A DNA stretch of 64,000 nt from JAWWOW01 sp033851265 (lineage in GTDB: Bacteria > Actinomycetota > Actinomycetes > JAWWOW01). Below are positions 50,874 through 59,027 of this stretch, piece by piece. How positions within the stretch are numbered: the first letter of the stretch is position 1; each line of letters begins with the position of its first letter. A model generated the notes under the pieces. The model had not been told where the DNA came from and ran no database searches. It saw only the letters and a list, made by a program, of their open reading frames with translations. The stretch is from NCBI GenBank assembly GCA_033851265.1, contig JAWWOW010000003.1:124001-188000 (forward strand). The letters are read 5' to 3'. The position numbers were made by a program, and so were the translations under genes.

Positions 50874-51939
50874 GCGGGACCCAGCTTTGCTCGGCGGCCG
50901 ACTGCCGGATGGCGTCGAGCACCTCCATGGCCGCGACCCCGTCGGCGAACGTCGCCGGCGCCGGTCGGCCGTCGATCGAGCGACCCTCGATCAGGTCGCG
51001 GAACGTTTCGAACAGCCGCGTGTACGGACCCATGTCGAGACCGGTCGAGTGCAGGAGGTCGTAGCTCGTGACAAGTAAGTCGGCCGGCGGCGGGTCAGCT
51101 GGGGCGGTGACAAGGTCGTCGGGGATCGGAATGGTGTTCGTGCCGTTCGCATCCGCGAGCTGCACCTTGTCGCCTTCGGCCCAGACGGTGCCCTTCGGGC
51201 CGACGATGCGCGCCGTCATGATGATCGGACCGAAGTCCGAAGCGGTGCTCTGCATGAGACCGTCGCATCCGGACTTGGTCGTGAAGCGCACCGAGAACGT
51301 GTCCTCGGCGGTCCAGCCGTGGTCGGCGATGTTGAACAGCGCGGCGCTCACTCCGGCGAACTCGCCAAGGGTTGACCGCACCTGATCGACGACGTGTGAG
51401 CCCTGCGCGCCGAGCCAGCCACCGCCGTCGTCCGCGCGTGACCACCAGTCAGGGACCTCGCTGTTGGGATACGCCAACAATGGGATGTGCAGCAGGAACG
51501 ATGCCAACCGAGGCTCACCGATGGCGCCCTCGGCGACGAGCCGTGCCATCAGGGCCTGTGCACCGCCGAACCGGAATTCGCACCCGAGCAGATGAACGAT
51601 GCCGGCGGCCTCCGCGGCGTCGTACACCCGGCGTGCTTCGACCGTGTCGCGGGCAAATGGCTTCTCGCACACCACGTGCTTACCGACCGCGATGGCAGCG
51701 AACGCGAGTTCCGCGTGCGTGTGTGGCGGTGTCGCGATGGTGACCGCGTCGACGTCCGGCAACGCGAGCGCCTCGTCGAGCGAAGTCAGCCCAAGCGGTA
51801 CGTCGAAACGCTCGGCGCGCGTCTTGGTCTTCTCGGGATCGCGACCGACCAGGGCGCGTACATCGAACCCGGCCGCGCGCAGGGCGCGGACGTGTGTCAG
51901 GCAGCCGAACCCCGTGCCGATGACAGCAACGCCGGTCAT
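50857..51939 (-). CDS. Gfo/Idh/MocA family oxidoreductase
   Basis: A 360-aa NAD(P)-dependent oxidoreductase. V-I-G-T-G-F-G (about 6-12) is the Rossmann turn, C-E-K-P-F-A the EKP motif with the catalytic lysine, and G-A-Q-G-S-H-V-V-D-Q the substrate-side histidine region. ATG 51939 overlaps the upstream ligase stop (ATGA). The coupled, apparently inactive ligase partner is unusual; the substrate may be a sugar or acid bound to it. Confidence 0.87.
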   Translation of the reverse strand: MTGVAVIGTGFGCLTHVRALRAAGFDVRALVGRDPEKTKTRAERFDVPLGLTSLDEALALPDVDAVTIATPPHTHAELAFAAIAVGKHVVCEKPFARDTVEARRVYDAAEAAGIVHLLGCEFRFGGAQALMARLVAEGAIGEPRLASFLLHIPLLAYPNSEVPDWWSRADDGGGWLGAQGSHVVDQVRSTLGEFAGVSAALFNIADHGWTAEDTFSVRFTTKSGCDGLMQSTASDFGPIIMTARIVGPKGTVWAEGDKVQLADANGTNTIPIPDDLVTAPADPPPADLLVTSYDLLHSTGLDMGPYTRLFETFRDLIEGRSIDGRPAPATFADGVAAMEVLDAIRQSAAEQSWVPLSARL

Positions 51940-53375
51940 GAGCGAACCTCCGAGACGAGTTGGTGTCGGCGTACCTGCCCCGTCGCCGGCGTACGCGGCA
52001 GCGCGCTCATGATGCTTAGGCGACGAGGGTGTTTGAAGGTCGCGAGCCGCCCGTCGCAGTGCGCACACAGCTCATCGAGCGTCGGCGGATTGCCAGGGTC
52101 GGTGGGTACGACGACCGCGCAAACTAGCTCGCCCCACTGCTCGTCGGGCACACCGACGATCGCGATCTCACGAATGCTCGGCAGTTCAGTGAGCACCGCC
52201 TCGACCTCGGCGGGTGCCAAGACCTCGCCGCCGGTGCGAATGATGTCGCGCAGCCGGCCGGTGATGTAGAGGTATCCGTCGGGATCGACGCGCCCCGTGT
52301 CACCCGTGTGGTACCAGCCGTTCGCCAGCGCTTCCTCGGTGGCGACCGGCTCGTCGAAGTATCCGTCGAAGAGCATCGGCCCGCGGACGCGGATCTCACC
52401 GTCGGCGCTGAGCCGGACATCGCTGCCGATGCTGGGCACGCCGACGCTGCCGGCGCGGGTGAACACGTCGTCGCCGTCGAGGCTCGCGACGCTGCCGGCC
52501 TCGGTCGACCCGTAGAAAACGCGCAATTGCGCATTGGGACAGGCGTGGCCAATCGCCGCGAGCAACGAGGGCGCGGTCGCCGACGTACCTGTGTCAGCGA
52601 AGCGCAACGTCGGCAGCCGTCCGTCGGCGCCGAGGTGGTCGAGCAACCGTTGCCAGACCGCGGGTACGGCGTTGAGGCGCGTAGCGAGATGGCCACGCAC
52701 CGCGGCGGCGATGGAGGCGCCATCGGTGTGGTCGAGGTACACCACGGTGTCGCGCGCCTGCCATTGCTGCAGCGACAGCGTCCATGCAGCCATGAGAAAG
52801 AGCGGGTAGACGCAGATGAGGGGCCCGCGCGGTTCGAGCGGGACTCCTGGATGCGTGCGCAGGTAGTTGACGCGATGCGACAGCGTGACACCTTGCGGAC
52901 GGCCAGTGTTGCCGCGGGTGAAGAAGATGACGTGTGGGTCGGCCTCGGCGACGGTTGTCGTGATGCGGGCGTCCGTGGGGTCCGGCGTCAGCGCCTCGAG
53001 TGACACGGTGGGCACGTCGGAGACGTCGCCCGTCGGGGTGTGCAGGCCGTCGACGACGAGTAGCTGCGGTCGAGCCCGGCCGACAATCTCGCTCAGCTCA
53101 CTTGCTTCGAGGTTTCTGGCGATCGGGACGAAGACGGCACCGAGCTTGGCGAGTGCGGCGAAGAGTGGGACGACGTCGAGTGTCGTATCGCTCCAAACCG
53201 CGACGCGGTCGCCGTGGTCGATGTCATGGACCAGCAGCAAGGTGCGGGCAATCCCGTCGCTGAGTTCATCGAGCTCGGCGAATGTCAGCGCGCGGTCGCC
53301 GTGCACTGCGGCGACTCGCAGCGGCACCGCGCGCGCCGCGTTACGGAAGACGTCACCGATCAGCAGGTCGGTCAT
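51936..53375 (-). CDS. AMP-ligase homologue lacking catalytic lysine
   Basis: A 479-aa adenylate-forming-enzyme homologue. The fold is recognisable: F-Y-G-S-T-E-A-G-S, W-Y-H-T-G-D-T-G and G-R-L-R-D-I-I-R-T-G-G-E. However, the phosphate loop reads F-F-T-R-G-N-T-G-R-P-Q-G instead of TSGTTGxPKG, and the C-terminal motif reads A-T-G-Q-V-R-R, with glutamine replacing the catalytic lysine. Adenylation should be strongly impaired. It may use preformed acyl-adenylate, act only in the CoA-transfer half-reaction, or be a regulator. It is co-transcribed with a Gfo/Idh oxidoreductase. Confidence 0.82.
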   Translation of the reverse strand: MTDLLIGDVFRNAARAVPLRVAAVHGDRALTFAELDELSDGIARTLLLVHDIDHGDRVAVWSDTTLDVVPLFAALAKLGAVFVPIARNLEASELSEIVGRARPQLLVVDGLHTPTGDVSDVPTVSLEALTPDPTDARITTTVAEADPHVIFFTRGNTGRPQGVTLSHRVNYLRTHPGVPLEPRGPLICVYPLFLMAAWTLSLQQWQARDTVVYLDHTDGASIAAAVRGHLATRLNAVPAVWQRLLDHLGADGRLPTLRFADTGTSATAPSLLAAIGHACPNAQLRVFYGSTEAGSVASLDGDDVFTRAGSVGVPSIGSDVRLSADGEIRVRGPMLFDGYFDEPVATEEALANGWYHTGDTGRVDPDGYLYITGRLRDIIRTGGEVLAPAEVEAVLTELPSIREIAIVGVPDEQWGELVCAVVVPTDPGNPPTLDELCAHCDGRLATFKHPRRLSIMSALPRTPATGQVRRHQLVSEVRS

Positions 53376-53704
53376 AGCGGGGAATCCGTCAGTCCTTCAG
53401 CTCGACGACGACGTCGGAACGGCTCGATGCCCGGGCTGGCCGTGACAGTTTCGGCGCCCTCCGCCACACCCGCCCCTCCGTCCCCATGAGCATCCCAGAG
53501 TCTGGCCTGGCGCACGCCCATCGGGTGGGCTGAACTCGACCACCTTGCGTCGTTCGTCCTATCTGGGGTTTTCAGGCCTGACGGCTGTTCAGAAGGACCG
53601 CAGGAATTCAGATCAAAACGGCGAATGCTGCTCCCATCCTGCTTCGTGCAGCCCAGCTTTACCTCGCGCGCCAGCCGCGAGCCCCAGCAGAAGTGGAGAA
53701 GTAC
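53376..53704. other. Intergenic region, 329 bp
   Basis: No supported gene. It contains a 10-bp palindrome TCAGGCCTGA (53572-53581) overlapping CTGACGGCTGTTCAG (53578-53592), a weak match to the CTGAC-N5-GTCAG boxes, but 112 nt from the next start. Confidence 0.4.
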
Positions 53705-54253
53705 ATGAGTCGTCGACTCATCCTTGCGGCCGGAGCCGCAGCCGTCGCCCTCACTGCCCTCGTGTTCGCACCGCCGAGCCAGGCCGCGCCCCGCGGCGCC
53801 GAGTGCAATCTGGGAGGTACGGCGACAATCAGCCCCGGACTGACAGCGACCGCCAAGACCCAGAAGGTCACGCTCAAGGTCAACCTGACCAACTGCCACA
53901 TGGGCAGCTCGGGCTCGCCGGGCGTTCCCAAGACCTTCACGGGAGCCGTCACGACGGCTCCGAACCCGGTGACGAGCAAGGGCAGTTGCTCCAACGGCAA
54001 GTTCAACATTCAGACGTCGATTAGGTGGAGCACCGGCACGGTGACCAACGCCGCGATCACGGTGAACACGCTGACTGCCGACGCGCTCATCCACGGAAAT
54101 GTGACGTCGAGTACCGATCCGAACATCAAGGCCAAGGACTTGGTCGCCGGTAGCGCGGCGTTCAGGCCGTCCAACCCAGCGCAGAACTGCGCGAGCAAGC
54201 CCGTCACCTCAGTGGTGGTCAACGGCGTCGTCGGGCTCGGTAGCCCGAAGTAG
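53705..54253 (+). CDS. Small secreted protein of unknown function
   Basis: A 182-aa exported protein. The signal peptide ends near P-S-Q-A-A at about residue 28. The mature part is threonine- and asparagine-rich beta-type, with four cysteines (E-C-N-L, N-C-H-M, S-C-S-N, N-C-A-S) that could form two disulfides. GGAG precedes ATG 53705. No family recognised. Confidence 0.72.
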   Translation: MSRRLILAAGAAAVALTALVFAPPSQAAPRGAECNLGGTATISPGLTATAKTQKVTLKVNLTNCHMGSSGSPGVPKTFTGAVTTAPNPVTSKGSCSNGKFNIQTSIRWSTGTVTNAAITVNTLTADALIHGNVTSSTDPNIKAKDLVAGSAAFRPSNPAQNCASKPVTSVVVNGVVGLGSPK

Positions 54254-54268
54254 CTCCACGTTGCGCGG

Positions 54269-54304
54269 GGCGCACACGAGTGACATCGCATGCTCGTGTG
54301 CGCC
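54269..54304. terminator. Bidirectional hairpin terminator
   Basis: GGCGCACACGAG and CTCGTGTGCGCC (12 perfect base pairs) enclose a 12-nt loop between two convergent genes. It is GC-rich and lacks a strong T-run, as is common in actinobacterial terminators. Confidence 0.72.
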
Positions 54305-54309
54305 GGCTC

Positions 54310-54723
54310 TTACTTCAGTTGTTTCCGCAGACCGTCGAGGTCGCCGAGCGTCCACGCCTTGGTGATCAACCCGCCGTCGGTCTGAAAGAACGCGGCGACG
54401 TCGTACGTGAACGCCTTGCCCGTTGGCTTGATCCCGAGCAACGCACCGGTGTGCGTGCCGCTGCATCGGATGCGCGCAGCCGCGCGGCCTGGCTCACAGA
54501 CGAGATCGATCAACTCGTTGCGGAAGTCCGATGATCCGGCGTGCAGTGCATCGCGGTAACCGCGCCAGCCGTCCCGGCCTTCGGTCTCCGTTCCGAGCGA
54601 ACCACGGAACGAGAAGTCGTGTGCAAGCACGGAGTCGACGGCGTCGTCGTCCCACGCGTTCCACAACCGCTCGTAGAAGTGATGGACCAAGCGGCGCGTC
54701 TGCTCAGCGGTGTCCTCGTCCAC
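54310..54723 (-). CDS. SnoaL-like (NTF2-fold) ester cyclase family protein
   Basis: A 137-aa NTF2-fold protein. The opening V-H-H-F-Y-E-R-L-W-N-A-W-D, F-R-G-S-L-G-T-E and A-A-R-I-R-C-S-G-T-H-T-G match the SnoaL/ester-cyclase group, which includes polyketide cyclases and many proteins of unknown activity. No signal peptide. Confidence 0.78.
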   Translation of the reverse strand: MDEDTAEQTRRLVHHFYERLWNAWDDDAVDSVLAHDFSFRGSLGTETEGRDGWRGYRDALHAGSSDFRNELIDLVCEPGRAAARIRCSGTHTGALLGIKPTGKAFTYDVAAFFQTDGGLITKAWTLGDLDGLRKQLK

Positions 54724-54744
54724 GGGGGCGAGCGTAGTGGCCGA

Positions 54745-55491
54745 TCAGTGCGTCAGTGACGCCAGTGCTGAGTGGTAGGTGAACGCCTGGTTGACCGGGT
54801 CCGATGCTGTGCCGGTGCGTGACGTGAGCACGTGCAGCTTGGCAGTCCACGTCGTCCCGGTTGGGCGTGGCGCGGCGGGCCGGACGGCAGGCCGAGTTGC
54901 GACGCGGTGGGCCGGCGCCGACGAAGTGCTGTGGGTGCTGGGACGCGAGGTCGTCGCGTGGTGCGTTGTCGTCGTGTGCTTGATCACCTTGGGCGGGCTG
55001 ACCGTCGTGCCACCCATGGGCTTCTCGAAGTCCTGCGTGATGTAGAGCCGGCCGTCGCTGCCCGTGACGGTTCCGATCCCGACCATCGTGTACGACGGGT
55101 CGAGGATGTTTGCGCGGTGGTGCGAGCTGTTCATGAACGCGTTCTGGATCGAGGACACGTCCGGTCCGACGCCGACGTTCTCGCCGATCTTCTGCCAGCC
55201 GTGCACCTGGCTGGTGAGGTTCGGGTTGTGGCAGATGGCATCGCTGCCGGGGCAGGCGCCGGACGCCATCTTCGCCGACCAGCTACGCGCGACCGACGAC
55301 AGGCTGCTCGACAGCTTCAACGCCTTGAGGCCATGCGAGGCGCGAGCGCTGTTGATCGCAGAGAGGTTCGAGGATTCTGAGCTCGCGTATGCGGAGGTAG
55401 CTCCGGTAACGAGCAGGGCGGTCATCAGCGCGGCCAGGATGGCGACGAGGCCAACGGCGCGGGCGGCGACGGAATGCGGAGTACGAGACAC
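54745..55491 (-). CDS. Secreted CAP-domain protein
   Basis: A 248-aa exported CAP/SCP-like protein. The signal peptide ends at S-A-Y-A-S (about 36). The CAP domain (about 45-150) shows I-N-S-A-R-A-S-H-G-L, H-G-W-Q-K-I-G-E-N-V-G, S-S-H-H-R-A-N-I-L-D and Y-I-T-Q-D-F. A proline/threonine-rich tail follows. GTG 55491 has GGAGG nine bases upstream, itself locked in a hairpin with CCTCC, so translation is probably controlled by the structured leader at 55501-55680. Confidence 0.85.
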   Translation of the reverse strand: MSRTPHSVAARAVGLVAILAALMTALLVTGATSAYASSESSNLSAINSARASHGLKALKLSSSLSSVARSWSAKMASGACPGSDAICHNPNLTSQVHGWQKIGENVGVGPDVSSIQNAFMNSSHHRANILDPSYTMVGIGTVTGSDGRLYITQDFEKPMGGTTVSPPKVIKHTTTTHHATTSRPSTHSTSSAPAHRVATRPAVRPAAPRPTGTTWTAKLHVLTSRTGTASDPVNQAFTYHSALASLTH

Positions 55492-55500
55492 GGCGAGCAA

Positions 55501-55680
55501 CCTCCGATGGAGGCCAGGGCGCTCGCCGCGGATAAATTTCGCGGATCGCTATGGCGGCCTTCGACGTCGGCGGGCTGGCGAACTGCTCGTGGTGCAGCAG
55601 TCCCATGCCTTTGCGGCCCGTGCTCGCGCACGGTGTGCCTTTATCGGTCGGCGGTCGCCCCGGCGGTTCGGGACTGACAG
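55501..55680 (-). promoter_or_regulatory. Candidate c-di-GMP-I (GEMM) riboswitch leader
   Basis: On the transcript of the CAP gene: GATAAAGGCACACC, then a hairpin CCGTGC-GCGA-GCACGG (55633-55618, GNRA loop), then GCCGCAAAGGC (55616-55606), then a second hairpin ACTGCT/AGCAGT (55601-55582), and CCAGCCCGCC. This order and the GCAAAG strand match c-di-GMP-I aptamers; two bases differ from the Vc2 consensus. Downstream hairpins CCGCG/CGCGG and CCTCC-ATC-GGAGG (55513-55501) mask the ribosome-binding site, a translational switch. The closing P1 helix was not verified. Confidence 0.6.
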
Positions 55681-55818
55681 CTCTTACATGGGCTATATCG
55701 TCCCCGCCTCTAATCCTCCTCATGACTCACTGGGGTGGCCTTTGGCTTAGTTAATTGGGGCCATGACGGCAGGCAAACGGCCTAACTCGCGATGCTCCTA
55801 GCGCTTTGGCGCGTGTGA

Positions 55819-56274
55819 CTAGCGACTGGCCTTTGTCGTGGTCTTCCGCGGCGTGGCCTTGCGAGCGCTAACTGGGTGCTTGGGGATCGCTCTGGCCTTG
55901 CGGACCGTGAGTTCGGCTTTCGGGATGACAGCGTCAGTGGCCTGCAATTGTGCTGGGCGCTCAGGGGATAACGGCGTCGGGCGTGCGCTTGGCATCAGAC
56001 GCATTGGCTCGGTAACGATGAGCACGTTAGGGACGCGTCCGACCCAACCCAGGGTGCAAATGAAGATGAGCGCAGCGACGAAACGGCGCCAGAAGTTCCA
56101 GCGGTCGAGGACCATGGCCGCGACGCTCAAGCCTTGAGCGTTGAGGAGCTCCACCTGACGGTTCACGGACTTCGTCTGATTCTCGCCAGCGAAGAACCCA
56201 ATGAGGCCACCGCGAAACTTTGCCTCGAAAACTTGGTTGTAACGAGCGGGTGCAACTGGATACCCAGCGGTCAT
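55819..56274 (-). CDS. Small membrane protein of unknown function
   Basis: A 151-aa protein. The N-terminal half includes F-R-G-G-L-I-G-F-F-A-G-E-N-Q, followed by one transmembrane helix (about 74-92, F-V-A-A-L-I-F-I-C-T-L-G-W-V) and a basic proline/lysine tail (K-A-T-P-R-K-T-T-T-K-A). ATG 56274 is preferred; the upstream open frame to 56667 is arginine-rich and improbable. No family recognised. Confidence 0.6.
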   Translation of the reverse strand: MTAGYPVAPARYNQVFEAKFRGGLIGFFAGENQTKSVNRQVELLNAQGLSVAAMVLDRWNFWRRFVAALIFICTLGWVGRVPNVLIVTEPMRLMPSARPTPLSPERPAQLQATDAVIPKAELTVRKARAIPKHPVSARKATPRKTTTKASR

Positions 56275-56384
56275 TGCGAAACGCCTCAAATCAATTGACG
56301 AACTCGAACTGTGCGGGAACCGCCAGTATGCGCGCGATTCACGCGTTGTGCCGGTTTTGGTCGAAGTAATGACTGCAGTGGCCG

Positions 56385-56417
56385 TTGTGTGCTGGTTCCG
56401 GCGCGCGGAGCACACAA
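56385..56417. repeat. Inverted repeat TTGTGTGCT-N15-AGCACACAA
   Basis: Nine perfect base pairs, 16 nt past the stop of the leftward gene at 56433. It could be its terminator hairpin, though no T-run follows. Confidence 0.45.
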
Positions 56418-56432
56418 ACGCCTGCTTCGCGA

Positions 56433-56879
56433 CTACGCCAACGCGTATGACGCTGCGAAGCAGGCGGTCGCGGTGGAGACGATGAGTATCGGTGCGTAGA
56501 ACCAGAAGCGGATCGCGATCAGCGTGAACGATCCGAAGACGGCAATGGCGAATGGGAAGACGTACCCGGAGTCTTTGACGAACGTGAAGTCTTGCGTACC
56601 GAGCAGCAGGAGAAGGGCGCCGATCCCGAGCACACCGAGACCATGGCTCAGATTGAAGCCGAGCCACAGTTGCCAGATCGTCGGTGTGTCAGAGCGCCTA
56701 CCCGGCGCCATCTGACGGAGCCGTAAGCCCGTCGCCGACATTTGCACGCGCGCCTCGTCGTTGATCGGCGCGAAGAAAGTCAGCCGCACCGTGTCTACGA
56801 GGGTGCCAACGACATGCGCGGCGCCGGCGAACGCGGGGACAGCCGCGCCGATCACGAACAGTGCTTGCGACGCCTCCAT
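56433..56879 (-). CDS. Four-helix membrane protein of unknown function
   Basis: A 148-aa integral membrane protein with about four helices (F-V-I-G-A-A-V-P-A-F, L-G-V-L-G-I-G-A-L-L-L-L-L, V-F-P-F-A-I-A-V-F and A-P-I-L-I-V-S-T-A-T). ATG 56879 is chosen over the longer arginine-rich frame to 57065, which overlaps the cupin gene. No characterised family. Confidence 0.68.
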   Translation of the reverse strand: MEASQALFVIGAAVPAFAGAAHVVGTLVDTVRLTFFAPINDEARVQMSATGLRLRQMAPGRRSDTPTIWQLWLGFNLSHGLGVLGIGALLLLLGTQDFTFVKDSGYVFPFAIAVFGSFTLIAIRFWFYAPILIVSTATACFAASYALA

Positions 56880-56910
56880 TGTCGGAAGCGTAGTGAGCGT
56901 CCCCTGGGAC

Positions 56911-57408
56911 TCAGTCCTTGTCGAACGGCGGGGGACCGAGGAACTGAACGGAAGCACCGTTGTGGGCAGCCGCTTCCTGCAGCCGTGGAATGTCGACCGA
57001 CCCGGTGTGCTCATCCCCGGCAGCCACGGCGTCACTCGCCTCGAGGTAGAAGGCCTGGCCAGCACCTGGCGTCTGGAAACAGAACACCGTCGCCGTCTCC
57101 GACGTGACCATGAACGCGTGCGGCGTGCCGCGCATCGAGCTGACGAAGCCGCCCGCTCCGACCACGTGTTGCTCGCCGTTTGCTTGGTACAAGATCTCGC
57201 CGTCGATGACGTACATCGAGTCGTCGGCGTCGGGATGCATGTGCAGTGGCGTCATCTTGCCCTTGGTCAGGTGGTCGATGAACGCGTGGAACGCGCCGCC
57301 CGTCTCCTCGGCCCGCGCCTTCCAGATGTGCAGCCCACCGCCGGCGAACCAGCGGTGCTCACCCTCATCGGCCTGGCTTATGACTGCCCCGGTGGTCTGT
57401 GTCGTCAT
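56911..57408 (-). CDS. Cupin-domain protein, quercetin-dioxygenase-like
   Basis: A 165-aa single cupin. P-L-H-M-H-P-D-A-D-D-S-M-Y-V-I-D-G-E is motif 1 with metal-binding histidines; G-T-P-H-A-F is motif 2. Such proteins act as dioxygenases or small-ligand binders. GAGGAG precedes ATG 57408. Divergent to a TetR gene across a 60-bp gap with a long dyad; the cupin is the likely target. Confidence 0.83.
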   Translation of the reverse strand: MTTQTTGAVISQADEGEHRWFAGGGLHIWKARAEETGGAFHAFIDHLTKGKMTPLHMHPDADDSMYVIDGEILYQANGEQHVVGAGGFVSSMRGTPHAFMVTSETATVFCFQTPGAGQAFYLEASDAVAAGDEHTGSVDIPRLQEAAAHNGASVQFLGPPPFDKD

Positions 57409-57424
57409 GGGATTCTCCTCGTCG

Positions 57425-57459
57425 TGGTACTAGCGTCCCATGAAGGAACTTAGATACCA
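57425..57459. promoter_or_regulatory. Long dyad between cupin and TetR genes
   Basis: TGGTA (57425-57429) and TACCA (57455-57459) are outer arms around GTCCC/GGAAC inner arms, all on one centre. This is a likely TetR operator controlling both divergent genes. Confidence 0.58.
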
Positions 57460-57474
57460 TTTCGTCTTGTGTCA

Positions 57475-58113
57475 ATGGCGTACGTCGAGACCGGACGGGT
57501 CAACCAGAAGCAGCGGACCCGCGATGCGCTCGTCGCAGCTGCCCGGGACCTGGTCGCCCAGGGGCTGACTCCGACCGTGGAGCAGGCCGCCGCCGCGGCG
57601 GGCACGTCGCGGACGACGGCGTACCGCTACTTCACTACGCAGCACTCGTTGCTCGCCGCGGCGCATCCGGAGACGGCTGCCATCTCGCTGTTGCCGTCGG
57701 ACGCGACTGATGATCCGCGTGAGCGACTGGAAGCCGTGGTCGCAACACTCACCAAAAGTTTGTTGGAGAACGAGTCACAGCAGCGCACGATGCTGCGCCT
57801 CTCGCTCGAGGCAACACCTGAAGAGCGCGCGCAACTCCCGCTCCGGCAGGGCCGAGCAATCCCCTGGATCGAGGAAGCATTGGCACCGCTGCACGGCCAG
57901 GTGCCTGACAAAGAACTACGTCGCCTGGTGTTGGCGGTCCGTGCGACAGCCGGGATCGAGGCACTCGTCTGGCTGACCGACGTCGCCGGCATGTCATCGG
58001 ATGAGGCGGTGCAACTCATGCGCTGGTCAGCGAACGCGCTCCTCGAACAAACCCTCGCCGAAGCACAGCGGCCCGGCCCTACCTCACGTCGGCGCGCACC
58101 GCGACGCCGCTGA
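57475..58113 (+). CDS. TetR-family transcriptional regulator
   Basis: A 212-aa repressor: T-R-D-A-L-V-A-A-A-R-D-L-V-A-Q-G, then V-E-Q-A-A-A-A-A-G-T-S-R-T-T-A-Y-R-Y-F as the recognition region. The remainder is the helical ligand domain. ATG 57475 or GTG 57469 two codons earlier. It likely represses the divergent cupin gene. Confidence 0.85.
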   Translation: MAYVETGRVNQKQRTRDALVAAARDLVAQGLTPTVEQAAAAAGTSRTTAYRYFTTQHSLLAAAHPETAAISLLPSDATDDPRERLEAVVATLTKSLLENESQQRTMLRLSLEATPEERAQLPLRQGRAIPWIEEALAPLHGQVPDKELRRLVLAVRATAGIEALVWLTDVAGMSSDEAVQLMRWSANALLEQTLAEAQRPGPTSRRRAPRRR

Positions 58114-58132
58114 GGTCTTGCTGCTCTCCGGC

Positions 58133-58480
58133 TTAGTGTGCGGCGTCGTAGTCCGCGGCGACTCCCTTAGGCACACACATCCGCCAGGCATCCACCACGA
58201 GCTCGCGCATCTCGTCCCCATCGAGCGCCTCGAGCCACGTGCAAACCCAGTTGTAGCGCAGATCTGACGCGGTCGGCGGCAGGAAAAACTTCTTCGGATC
58301 ACTGGCGATGAGCCCGTCGCGTTCCTCTTTGGGGAACGCAAAGCCCATCGCCTCCTCGTCCTTCGAGAACGCGACGTACACGAGCTGGCGCACGCGAAAC
58401 TTCACGTGTCCGCGGATGAAGTGCTCCTCGCTCCGCGGCAACGTGTGCGCGAGTCGGCGTACGTCCTCCGCGCTCACCAT
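58133..58480 (-). CDS. MmcQ/YjbR family protein
   Basis: A 115-aa YjbR/MmcQ protein (PF04237), a CyaY-like fold: H-F-I-R-G-H-V-K-F-R-V-R, A-F-S-K-D-E-E and L-R-Y-N-W-V-C-T-W-L. These are small DNA-binding-like proteins with no firm function. It starts 10 nt after the VOC gene's stop and is probably co-transcribed. Confidence 0.82.
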   Translation of the reverse strand: MVSAEDVRRLAHTLPRSEEHFIRGHVKFRVRQLVYVAFSKDEEAMGFAFPKEERDGLIASDPKKFFLPPTASDLRYNWVCTWLEALDGDEMRELVVDAWRMCVPKGVAADYDAAH

Positions 58481-58490
58481 GACGTGCGGG

Positions 58491-58958
58491 TCAGGAGCCG
58501 CCCATCATTTCGGCCATCCGCTTTGTCATGTCCTCGGGCGAGACGTCTTCGACGTGGGTGGCGATGTGCCAGCGGTGACCGAACGGATCCTCGAAGGAGC
58601 CCGAGCGGTCCCCGTAGAACTTGTCTTCGACCTTGTCGATCGCGGTCGCGCCGGCGTTGAGCGCCTTGTCGTACATCGCGTCGACGTCCTCGACGTAGAC
58701 CATGATCGTGACCGGGCTGCCGCCGAGCGCCTTGGGCGTCGGTGCTCCCATCTCGGGGGAGGTGTCCGCGAGCATGATCAGCGAGTCGCCGAACTCGAGC
58801 TCGGCATGGCCGATCTTGCCGTCGGGGCCGTCCATCCGCAGACGCTCTTTGGCACCCAGCACGTCGGTGTAGAACTTGATCGCGTCACTTGCGCCATCAA
58901 TCGAGAGGTACGGGATCACCCGCGGGTACTCGTCGGGGATGGGCTTCACCGTGGCCAT
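58491..58958 (-). CDS. VOC-family (PhnB/glyoxalase-like) protein
   Basis: A 155-aa VOC protein of the PhnB type: Y-P-R-V-I-P-Y-L-S-I-D-G-A-S-D-A-I-K-F-Y, G-H-A-E-L-E-F-G-D-S and D-P-F-G-H-R-W-H-I-A. GGAGG precedes ATG 58958. Metal-binding or resistance function in the family; specific reaction unknown. Confidence 0.85.
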   Translation of the reverse strand: MATVKPIPDEYPRVIPYLSIDGASDAIKFYTDVLGAKERLRMDGPDGKIGHAELEFGDSLIMLADTSPEMGAPTPKALGGSPVTIMVYVEDVDAMYDKALNAGATAIDKVEDKFYGDRSGSFEDPFGHRWHIATHVEDVSPEDMTKRMAEMMGGS

Positions 58959-59027
58959 GGCCGCCTCCTTGCGTCTGTGTTCGAGCGGCCAACGTAACCC
59001 CGCCGTCTGACAGTTCGGTGAACGACG

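Noticed and set aside
53376..53490. Possible C-terminal gene remnant on the minus strand
   Set aside because: A short frame ending S-D-V-V-V-E-L-K-D looks protein-like, but no start, domain or upstream continuation supports it.
53578..53592. CTGACGGCTGTTCAG as a fourth regulon site
   Set aside because: The arms fit nine of ten positions, but it lies 112 nt from the next start and the gene downstream is an unrelated secreted protein.
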